Shown piece by piece: positions 1 through 12,000 of a DNA stretch of 20,022 nucleotides. The notes under the pieces were generated by a model. That model worked only from the letters and a program-made list of their open reading frames with translations. It did no database searches and was not told the origin of the DNA. The stretch covers positions 1 to 20,022 of the forward strand of contig CAIQQL010000005.1 of assembly GCA_903873955.1 (NCBI GenBank). Direction: 5' to 3'. The DNA is from an uncultured archaeon (GTDB taxonomy: Archaea > Nanobdellota > Nanobdellia > Pacearchaeales > GW2011-AR1). Positions within the stretch are counted from its first letter, which is position 1. Each line of letters starts with the position of its first letter. The position numbers and the translations under genes were made by a program.

Positions 1-3000
1 CGATAGTTGTCTATGATGGTTGCATTGGCTATGAATCCATAATCACTGATATTGGTGTCATTTTCCGGAGTAGGGTCTCCAAAGTCAATCTCTGGAGAGA
101 GAGTATCAATCATGAACGTATCACTGCTTATGTTGCAGTTGTTTGCTTGATCGCAAAGGGTAAGATTGTAATAATAGAGTGTGTTTTCACTCAAACCGGA
201 GATAGTGAACGATCCATCCAGTACGTAATTCGAGTCAGAGACTGATAAAGGTATTGACTGGTCTTCCCCATAAGCAACAGTTGCGGAAACTGATTCATTG
301 CTCGAGTATTCAAAGTTCAATGAACTAGAATCTAGGGAAGTGATATTGACTGGATAGATTGGAGGGATGACTGTATCCACCGTGATCTCGCGAGGAAGAG
401 AGATATTGAAATTCCCTGCAGTGTCATTGCAAGAGACCCAGTAGATATATCCTCTTCCCATTTGGTCAGGACTAGAAAGGTCCAATTCAATGGAACCTGT
501 GGCAGAGGTCGCATCATGATAATCCATGGCCATAGGTATCATAGTGCCATTCAGATTGAAGATGCAATAACCTGCCCCGAAATTATCCACGATGTCCGCA
601 GAGACGGTAAGGTTATGGTTGATAAAATGGATTCCGCTAGTGAGAGGATCGGTGATGGTCATCTGTGGAGGGATGTTGTCAGAGAAGAAAGTATAAGGCC
701 CATTTACACCGCAATTTCCGGCATAGTCACAGAGAGTGACAGTATAATAATAAGGGATATTCATCGTGATTCCATGCAGGGTCAGATTATGGGACATAGT
801 TCTTGCGCTGTCACTGATGCTTGAACCAAGACCAGGAGTATCACCATAGTTAATGACGACATTTGCATCTTCATCAGTAAGGAAATTGAGTCGTTCATCC
901 CCATTTGGCAAGGTAACAGGATGGACATCTGAAATTTCTGGGGCAACCAAATCCTGGGTCGTCACATTCCGGACGTCAGTTAACCCGCGGTTTAACGCAG
1001 TATCATAGCATTCAGCATAGAATGAGTAGTCCATAAGTGTCCTAAGATTGGAAACTATTGCGAAGGCTAAGGTATTCCCATCAAAATTCCGGAAGTCCAT
1101 GGAATAGTTCAGAGTGTTGTTTAACACCAGAGTGCAAGAAGAGACATTTTCCAGGACCGAGACCGTTATGTTCATCTTACTGTCGTACACAGTGTCTCCG
1201 TCCTCTGGAGTTGGATAGATGAAATAGAGATAAGGATTTGTTTTGTCCGTGCTGAGTGTGAAAGGCCCATGCAGGTTGCAGTTATTGAATGCATCACAGG
1301 TACGGATCGCATAATAATAGACTCTCTTAAGGACCAGGTTCTTTAAGGTCACTAGATGATCAAATGAAAGGCTATGATTGGTATAGGTTAGACCATATGA
1401 AGGGGAGAGCCCATAATAAAGAGTTGTATCGGCAAGTTCAGTGGTGGACCAGGAAAGATTGGTGCTCGTTTCTGAGTTCAATACCTGTGAACGATTGACC
1501 ACATCGACAAAGATCTTGACATACACTCCCCGCGCAGCCGAATAACTAGGAAGACCTGTTGAATCAAGACAGATAGCCTGAAGGGTATAGTTGGTTCCAT
1601 TGTATAAAGAATCGACAGGGGAGGTCGCGACATATCCTGCAGGAGTGTACGACAGGTCCAGGGTATAATTGAAATCCTGGCTTACATTCTGCACTTTACC
1701 ATAAGGATAATACAAGGTGTTTAGGTTTCCTGTTTTCCTGACCTTGATATTGTCAATAAAACCCTGATCAAGACCTGCAGCAGTGTTTGCATCTTTCTCG
1801 TAGGCAAAACGGATGGTATGGTTTCCGGCACTTAACGTATGGGATTGACTTGCCCAGCTTTGTTCCCCGGCAATACGGGCCACATATCCTGAGGCAGCAC
1901 TGCAGGAAGGATTGTCGATGCAATAATAGAGAAAGTCATGGTTCATCTCAGAGGAGACTGTCCAGTAAAATTCAAGGATCCCATTGGTATCCAAAGAGAC
2001 ATTTTTTTCCATCCATACAAGATTCGAATCTGCTAACGGAGCATTGGCCACTGCATAGATGCCGCTATAAGGTGGGGAATTGACTGTCCAATAAGGATAG
2101 GTTCCCAAACTTCCGCCTAAATTCCAGTAAGCAGGATCGACTGAGCCCGATTCAAAATCATCAAATGCCTCAAAGGTTGCTTTTCCATCACTCTCACTCG
2201 TCACTGCAGGATTGCCAAAATAAAAGTAGACAGGGAAATTGGACTTGTTTGAGAAAGTCCGGTCAAGTCTGACCCATACTTTGGCTTTTTGCCTCACAGG
2301 ATCGCATGACTCAATCCAATAAGACAAAGGTCTTGAACCGTTTACACTCACGACACGAAGATCATTGCAGTTGTTGTCCCAGTCAAAATACTGGCCAAGA
2401 TTGGTGATGTTTAAATTGACTGCATAAGGATACCCTGCAGAGATATTGCCAATCACTGTGGTGAGATTGAACATGACCCTGAATTGGAAAGTAGGATCCC
2501 ACCAATTAGGGGTACGGGCAGAGACGCTTATCAAGCAGGAAGAGGCACTGTCATTGACTGAGACGTTTGCCAAAAACATGCTCGAATTCAGGACATCGCC
2601 GGAGAGAGGGGTAGGGTCATTGAACGTGACATTATAGACATTGCTGTTGAAAGAGACATCAAAGCTCACCATGCTCGTATTGACATTTCCAGCAGAGTCA
2701 TTGGCATAAGCTATGAAGGCATAATGACCATCACCTAGATGGAGGATTCTTGAGGTGGTGTAAGTGATATTCCTTGTGCCGTTGAACCACCAGACAGTCC
2801 GAGCATCTGAAGAGACGTTAAGGTCAAGTAGGACATTATTTCCATAGGTCATATTAATGGGGGAGATGAAACTGACCTGCGGAGGGACATTATCAACAGA
2901 AAGAGTAGAGTTAGGTGTCAGGTAGGAATTGTTCGCTTGGTCAAAGACAGTCCAGAACCAGTTATAGATGCCATCCGTAAGATACATGAGGATGCCAATG

Positions 3001-6000
3001 AAATAGTTAAGAGGAGAGTTTGGAATGATTACCACCGTCTGGTTTACCAATTGACCGGTGATATTATTGAAGATATACAATGTCGCATTTCTTAATCCAA
3101 GATTATCCGAGAGATTGATGAAAAAGAGTTGAGGATAATGTGCATAGGAACTTGAGAAAGAGGTTGCAGGAGCATAGCTTGGAGGAGTGATATCAATCGT
3201 GAAATTATTCAAAAGTGTTGCATTCAGGTTGCCTGAGGAGTCATTGCAGTACAGAAGATACGCATGATATCCTTCAGCTAGAGCGGGGAACGTAAAAGAA
3301 GTTGTCGCCGCAGCTCCAGTAGATGAAAGGTTCAGGGTGTAATTAGCTCCATCCAAAGAAAGGATACAGGCTGAGATATTGAAATTATCAGTCACTGAAG
3401 CATTGAAAGTGATATGATTTGAAGCGATGAACGATGCAGAGTCTGGTGTAGGTGCAATGAATTGCATCTGAGGAGGAATAGTGTCGATGACAAAACGCAG
3501 GAGACTAGGTGTGAAGCAGTTACCTGCACGGTCGCAGCTAGTGAGGGTGTAATTATAAAGTATATTGCTTAAAAGAGGATCGATGAATTGATTATGTTGT
3601 CTTGTAAAGGTCCCGTTGAGTACTTGGGTGATGGGGACTGTTGCGGCAAGATAAGCAATACGCGTGTCTGCCAGTTCTGCAGTCTGATAAGTCAAGGAGA
3701 GACGGGTGTTCGATTGGACATTGAACTGGATATTGGTGATGTTCGGTGCAACAAAATCCGCAGTGAAGTTTCTTTGTTCAGAAGTATTGACGTTATTATA
3801 CACATCACGGCAAGTGAAAGAATAACGATAGTCTCCAGAAGAGGTCAGTGAAACAGGGATACTGGTGGATAAAGGGGGAACAGGATTATTTATGGTCATA
3901 GGATAGGTCTGAGGAATCCAGCCCTTTCCTTGCCCTAATACAAAATAGCTATAGGCGAATCCCGTCATGTCTCCAAGACTATAAGGGACGACTCCAGGAT
4001 AATATCCTAAGGGTGAGCCATCCGCGCCATTTAGGCGTGTAGTGCTGTTTGAAAGCGGATTGGTGACCCAGATATTCCCTTGGCCATCAACAGCAACGGC
4101 ATATGTCCCATTCCCGAAGGCATTGAATACCCCGAGAAGTTCGCCATCGGATGCACTGAGTTCTGTGACCGTCCCAGTCACCTCATTTGCAATCCAGATA
4201 TTCCCTGCTGCATCTGCAGCGATTCCACGTGGACCGGACAATGTCGAAGAATAAGTGTTGATAACACCTCCCGTCGAGATATTGAGTTGGGAGACCGTGC
4301 CTGCTGCATAGTTAGTGACCCAAATTGCGCCAGAAGCATCGACAGCAGAGCTTTCGGGCCCGGCTCCGACAGCATAGGTCCCGATGACTGCGCCCGTTTG
4401 CGCATTGAGCTTTGTTATAGAATTGCCATTGTAGTTGGTTACCCAGATGTTTCCTAAAGAGTCTGCTGTGACTCCAGTAGGAGTGACTCCCACAGAGAAT
4501 GTTCCAAGATTCAATCCTGTTGAAGAATTTAGTTTGGTGACTGAATTTGCATTCCTGTTTGAAACCCAGACATTGCTGTATTTATCCAACGCGACAGCGT
4601 AAGGTGAGGAACCTACAGTATATGCTGCAATGATCTGCCCTGTTGAAGCATTCACTTTAGCGACAGCGTTTGATCCGGAAAGCGCAACCCAGACATTGCC
4701 CGAAGTGTCAAGCGCCACGCCATGAGGGGCACCGCCAACGGTCAAGGAGAAGTTGCCTAAATAGGTCCCGGAAGTAGTTGAATAAAGAGAAAGGGTGTCA
4801 TCTTTCATGTTTGCGACCCAGGCAGTAGGAGAGGTCAGGCTTTGGACAAAAAGGAGACTGCAATTTGAGATATTGCTCGCATCATTGACCGAAATGTTTA
4901 AGGTTAGTGTACTGCGATTGGTGAAGATGGCATTTGCAGGGGTTGGAGAGACAAGGGAGATTGTTGGAGGAGTGATATCCGTCCCAAACGTAAAAGGCCC
5001 AAAGAACTGGCAATTGTTTGCCCGATCGCAGAACGTGAAGTTATAGGTATAGACTGCATCATTTGAAAGACCGGTCAGGTTATAGATCCAAGAGGTCCCA
5101 AATGAAGAATTGAAAATGGTTGTTGCAAGAGTAGGTGTGCTGTAGGCAAAGGTAATATTGGACTGTTCATCCGCATTCCAGGAAAGTGAAGCCGAAGTCA
5201 GTCCTGTTATGACGAGTGACCGGGTAGTAAGACTGGGATAGGAGGTATCTAAAGTGCTGTTATAAGTGAAGGTGCTGTTGGCATTTCCCGCGAGATCATA
5301 AGCAGTTGCATTGAAAAGATACAACCCATCAGGAAGATCGGTATAGATAACAAGTTTCGTGCCAGAGACTTTTATGATTGTGCGATTGACCAATCCACCA
5401 GGATTATACAAAGAAAGTGTGACATTGTTGAGATTAAGGTCAGAGGCGCTGAGATTTATCAGCAAGTTTGATCGCGAAAGATATGCTCCCGAACCATCGG
5501 TTGGGAAGTTGAACTGCAAGAGAGGACGAATAGTATCAATCTGCACAAATTGTGTGGAAGTTGAAGCGAAGACATTGTTGGTGTTGTTGCAAGTCACATT
5601 ATAACTATAGGGACCATCAGCGATTGACGAAAGGGTTACCGATGAAGAAGAGGCAGTGCTGGAGGTCACGGTCGTCATAGGATAGGCCTGTGTAGAATTC
5701 CAAAGAAGAGTACAGCTCGAGATGTTCTCAGGAGAAGATACATTGATAATGAATGTTGAATTAGGAAGATATGATGCGTTTTTTGGAGTAGGCAATGAAT
5801 AGGCCAATAAGAATCCACTCTCAAGGACGACGCGATGCTCAGATCCTAAAGAGATATTGAAGGCAGAAAGGTTGCCTCCTGCGTCAGTGGTGAGTCGGGT
5901 CACAAAAAATCCATTATCCAGAAGGCTATAGGTCTTCAGAGGAGTGAGTCCCGATACAAGATATCTTGCTTGCGTGGAGACGCTCGCATAATCTTTCCAC

Positions 6001-9000
6001 GAAAGATAGGAAGAAGTAAGATTTTCCAGGGTTTTTATGATAGTGACTGAGTCATCAAGACCATAATTGGAATAAACCTGGATACCACCTAAAGAAGAGA
6101 TAAGCGTTGCATTATTTACCGCGGTGCAAATAGCCCCATTTCCATTACAAACAACTGCAGTTCCATCTCCGCTATTAGAAGTCCCGCCATCTGCAGTAAG
6201 AGTGCCGCTGAAGGTATAGTTTTTTGTATAAATGGCAATTCTGCCGCCAGAACCTCCAGCACTGCCTGACCCTCCTTTGGCAGCGATTGTACCACTTCCA
6301 CCGACAACCTGGCTGAGTATTAAAAGACTGCCGCCAGAACCTCCAGCACCAGGACCATTCGCTTTGTCATTCTTGCCATCGAGTCCATTCGCACTGAGGG
6401 TACCATCGACAACTAAGGTCGTGGTGTTGATGGATATAGCCCCGCCACCCGACCCTCCGCCTGAATGCTGAGCCCCGCATCCCGAACAATCAAGGGTGCA
6501 ATGGGACGCACCTCCTGAACCGATATTATAAGGAAAGAAGAGAGAGTCATAAGGGATGCCTTCATGACTGGAATCGGTTCCAGCTAAACCGCCAAAACCA
6601 CCATGACCTGCGCCACCAAAACCTGAAGTATACTCGCTCCAAGAACCCGTACCTCTGCCAGGACCCAAACCAGGATCGCAATTTGCTGCTCCCCCATTGA
6701 AGCCATACCCCTCAGTGGTGATAAGCGCCCCAGCATTCACAATAATAGTTTCTGCAACAAGAGAGATGGATTGGTTTAGGGCATGGGATCCGATAGTCAA
6801 GACACTTCCGCTTTGTAAAGTGATGTTTTTACAGACTTGATTGGAAGTGACTGAACCTCCAGAAGTGATGACCCAGGCCCCCGAGTCTGGGGCCCCGTCA
6901 CAATAAGAGTAACTATGAGATTGTACAAATATGGTTCTTTTTTCGGTGTTGTTGGAATATCCCGTCAGATCACTGGCCGAGGCAGTAAAATAATAAATCC
7001 CATCAGCAAGACTACTGAGATTGACTGTGATATTTGCCTGAGCAGTGGTGTATTGATTAAGGTTCTGAAGGACAGCCCCCGGTCTGAGAGAAAGATAGTC
7101 TACATCCAAAGAAAGCTGTGCAAGGTTCGTATCAATCGCGGTGACATTGATGAAAAAGGTGTTCTGGGAAAGGTTGGAACCATTCAAAGGAGTCCCAAGA
7201 TCGAAGTATATTTGAGGTATCTTAGAATCCATAATCAACGTAGAATTTGACCCGACAAGCATATTTCCTACAACATCAAATGCAGTATAGAACCAGGTAT
7301 AGATACCGTCAGTCAAAGTGACGACAATCCCTAAAAGATACTGTAAAGGATTGTTGGAGAAAGTGACGAACGTCTGGTTTACCAAAAATCCTGACTGATT
7401 ATAGACATAAAGAGTTGCATTTGCTAGACCTAAGAGATTATCATTGAGGTTGACCGTCAGATTGGCAGTATGGTTAGAGGCGATTCCTGGATAATAAGTA
7501 CCGCTGGAAGGAGAGACATAGGTGATTGTTGGCGAGGTATAATCAAGTGAGACATTTCTCGTCTCAGTCCCGTTGCAGTTGCCTGCGACATCACAGGCCA
7601 AAGCGCTGAAAAAGAACTGCCCATTAGGCATACCTGAAAAATCGACAAAAAGTGCATTTGAGGTCGTGGTCCGGACATCAGTATAAGCCCCTGTGGAATC
7701 CCAAAGAAAAATCCTCAAAGAACCGAAATGGGATCCATTTGCAGTGACGTTTACCAAAATGAAGTCACGTACCAATAAAAGACCAGAAGCATCAGTTGAT
7801 GGGGCAAAAGAGATAGAAGGCGCAGTATAGTAGAGGGAAACATTTCTAGAAGGCAGCACAACAGTGAGCGCTAAGACGCTGGTGCAGTTGACATAATAGG
7901 AATAATCGCCTTCAGATATAGAGGAGACTGTGTAAGCGGCACTTGAATAAGCGCCATTATTATGGAGTTGCATCGGATAAGAGGTCCCATTCCAGACTAG
8001 TGTACAACTCGCAAGATTGTCATTTGCAGAGATATTGACAGTGATGCTCGATGTATTGAGTGCGACATTTGGTAAAGGAGTAACCGGAGCGATATATCCT
8101 ATGAAAAATCCTTTGGTAAGCAAGTAGGTATGAGCTCCACTGATATTTCGGGTTATCAAAGGAAGATTGCCTTGGCTGTCTGTAAAGAGATTGGGATAAA
8201 GTGCTCCGTTATCAAAAAAAGTATAACGGTCTGAAGCGTTCAGACCAGAGACGTTGTACGTGCGTACGGCATAGTCAGAGGTAGTGTCAATCCAGGACAA
8301 TGAAGTGATGTTCCAAGAGATAGGTGCATGAGTCATATAGAAAGAAGAATTACGATAACCTGTGCTGATAATGGTGATATTCCCATCCGTTAAAGAGACC
8401 TGGGAGTTAGAGACGTATTGACAGGAAATCCCCAGACCACCACATCTGATAAATGTCCCCAGACCTCCAGTTGAACGTCCTGTCCCCCCGGCGATGTTGA
8501 ATTGGCCCGTAAAAGAGTCATAATCCGTATAAAGTGCGATCCTTCCGCCTGAACCTCCGCCTCCACCATTTCCACCGTTAGCAGAGATGCTGCCTGTTCC
8601 CTTGAGGTTATTGGTCTCTAGCCAAAGACTGCCACCAGATCCTCCACCACCAGTTGTGCTTCCGCCCCCTTTCGCATTATTACCATTGGAACTTAAGACG
8701 CCGTTGACAAAAAGAGTGTCATTTATGATGAGATGTATTGCACCACCACCTGAACCCCCAGCACCATCCGCACCGATGCCTCCCCCTGACCCGAGATCAC
8801 TTGGAGTATAATATGAGCCATAGGGTCTCCCAATAGAACAAGCGGGAACATGATTACCACTCCCACCATATCCTAATGAGCCATTACCGCCAAATCCTGC
8901 CCCGCAACCGCCATCTTTCCATCCATAAACATCACTCCCATAAATCGGACTGCCACCACCGCCAGGACCGAAGCCAGTTTGACCAAAGACGGTAGATCCC

Positions 9001-12000
9001 AAAAATCCTGTGCCATCTGCAGTGATGTTTGATCCAGAGTCAATCGTAAGATTTTGAGCTTGGAGGATAAGTGCATTTCCATAGACTGAAGAGTTCAAGA
9101 TAAGTCGACTGTTTCCCGTTACCCGAATTCTGGTGCATTGCTGGCTTTTGGTCACCACCGTAGTGGAACTGACAGTCCAGTCACCACCACTGGTGTTACC
9201 ATCACATAAAGGATATGCCCAGGTGTGGACTGTAATGGTGCGGGTTTCAGTGACGTTGACATTGTTGGCCAGGTCATAGACTGAGGCATTGATGAAATAA
9301 GTCCCATCAGGGACAGAGGTTAGATTGAGGACGATGCTTCCAGTAGGAGAGGAGGAGGCATTATAGAGGACAAGAGGCATACCTGTGCGCAACTCTAAAT
9401 AATAGACCTTAAGGGCAAGGGAGGTAAGATGAAGGTCGCTTGCGGTCAGATTGATATAAAGATTATTTCGGGAAAGATTGGATCCATTCACTTCTGTTCC
9501 GATACCAAATGCAATCTGTGGAGTGATGCTATCAGTGATAAGCGTCTGGTTCGGACTAAGATAAAAGTTACCGACAACATCAAATGCCTGATAGAACCAG
9601 GTGTAGACTCCATCTACCAAGTAGACAAGTATTCCTAACGTATACTGTAAAGGATTGCCAGGGAAGGACACAAAAGTTTGATTGACCAATTGATGGGTGA
9701 TGTTGTTGTAGACATAGAAGGTCGCATTGGATAATCCAAGATAATTATCGGTAAGAGAGATAGTAAGATTGACGCCGGTAAGATTGGGTGTAGGGCTTGA
9801 AACATAAGAACCACTGGAAGGAGAGAAGGAGGAGCCAGAAGGAGCAATGGTGTCTATGCCCAGGTTCCTCGTTTCAGTGGAGCTTACAAGTCCAGAAGTA
9901 TCATTGCAAGTGACATAATAAAAATGCCCACCGGAAACAACGCCTGCAAAGGATAAAGAGTAAACGTTTGCTGTTGTGACTGCGAGAGGATATCTCACAC
10001 CATCAAGTATGACTGCACAAGAGGAGAGGTTCACATTGTCCGAAGCAGAGAAGTTAACTAAAAAATTCCCTGTATTGAGAAGAGTACTGCTTTCAGGGGT
10101 AGGTGGAAGCAAGGTCACGACAGGAGCAATCAAATCAGTGCTTAAGGTATAGTTACCCGAGACTTGGCAGTTTTGTAAAGCGTCACAACTGGAAAAATAA
10201 TAACTAAAGAACCTATTAGGTAACAGGTCGACAAGAGTGATATTATGGTTCATTGCAAGAGTGGTGTTGAGATATGTGGAAGGAGAACCTCCAAAGGCAC
10301 CATAATACACTTTCGTGTTAGACAACTCATTGGTATACCAAGAAAGAAAAAGACTGGTCGCATTCAACAGATTGCTCGAAGCGTTCCCAATAGCAGGAGG
10401 ATTCTTGTCGATAAGTATGGACCTTGACTCGGTTGTATTGACATTTCCCGCAAGATCAGAACAGATTGCAGAATAGTTCAGATTGATACCCGCAGGACTG
10501 GTCGAGAGTAAAGGAAGAGGATAGTCTTGTTCAAAGGTACTGCCATTTTGCGTTGAGTAGAATTTGAAGATAAAGGGCTGTGCCAGAGAACCGACATAGG
10601 CGGCAGGTTGGGACGCTCCTGAAAGATTGATGTAATCAAGACGAATCCTTCCATCCCCGCCTGCGCTCCCATTGATGGATTGTATTCCTCCTTGTCCAGC
10701 AGCACCGCCTCGTGCAGCAAGAACGCCCGAACTAACGTTCAAAAGAGAAGAAAAAATATAGACTGAACCTCCCGAACCGCCTCCGCCTCCGGCCGCAGCA
10801 GAGTCGGTATGTGAATAAGACTGCTCATAATATCCCTTGCCCCCACTTTGACCGTTGGCAACAATCGCACCACTAACAATAAGAGCACGAGAAAACGCAA
10901 AGATAATCCCTCCGCCAGCTCCACCATTGACTCCAGAAGGTTGTTCAAAAGCAGATCCGCCTCCGCCTCCGCCTGAGCCAAGATAAGCTTGACCAAGGTC
11001 CGCATAACCAAAAGCATTTGCTCCAGGAATAGAGCCATCACTGGAGGTTACACCTAAAGAGGAAGTGCCAAATGCTCCCCCTGCACCTCCTCCACCAAAA
11101 GGTGATCCATGAAGTCCCCCTCGACCAGGCGCATAGCCCTTTCCAGTATAACCCGCACTGTCAGTAGGTGCCCCATTGCCACCGGCAAAGCCCAATTGGC
11201 TTACGTTAATAAAACCATTAATGGTCGTCGTATCTCTTACTCTGAAGACAACGACTCCTCCAGATGCGCCATTCCAGGCAGGAGCGACAATCGATCCTCC
11301 AGAGCTGACGGTAAGAGCAGTATATTGTGGAACACGGATGATTTCAGCCCCAGTATAGTAGGAATGGGCTAAAGGTTTTTGCAAAGTGAAGGTATAACCA
11401 TAAACTGAAGTGATGTTGGCAAATTCGTATTGTCCACCATCAGACACAGAAGCGTTAGCGACCTGGATGACCAAGATCTCATCCCCGACACTAAAACCAG
11501 AACCGCTGGCGACAATAGTGGATGAGCCTTGGGAGACAGGAGTCAAAGAAGCATATGTATTGATGACGGTTGACGTCGTGATTGTTGTTGCGCCATCCGA
11601 ACCATCGCCATAAGGATCGGTCAATTGTAGACTGCAGGAAGAGACGACCATGTTATCGCTATCTGAAAGGTTGATTACCGTCGAAGAAAGATTCGTCGAG
11701 AATCCAGAACTGGGTGTAGGGAAAGTAAAATTGACCTGGGGAGAGACTGTATCGGTTATAAGGGAGTAAGTCCCTGAGGACCTGCAGTTGTTCAAGGTGT
11801 CACAACTGGAGATATTATAATAATAGACCGTATTAGAGAGCAGACCTGTAAGCAAAAAGAGGTGATGGGTATCAAGGGTGGCATTTGATTTTGTGGATCC
11901 TAATGCTAGAGAGGTCCCATATAAAACGGTGGCATTGGAAAGCTCATCAGTATTCCAGCTGATGTTGACAGTATTCAGGTCTACCCTCGTACCCACAAGG

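Noticed and set aside
4042..4457. Overlapping plus and minus short frames of 70-125 codons
   Set aside because: They sit within the beta-propeller repeats of the giant gene; the long frames come from the repeat's codon pattern.
6232..6471. Pro-rich plus-strand frame (and a similar one at 8587-8811)
   Set aside because: Pro-rich translations are the complement of the Gly-rich modules (GGN codons read as NCC). They are not independent genes.
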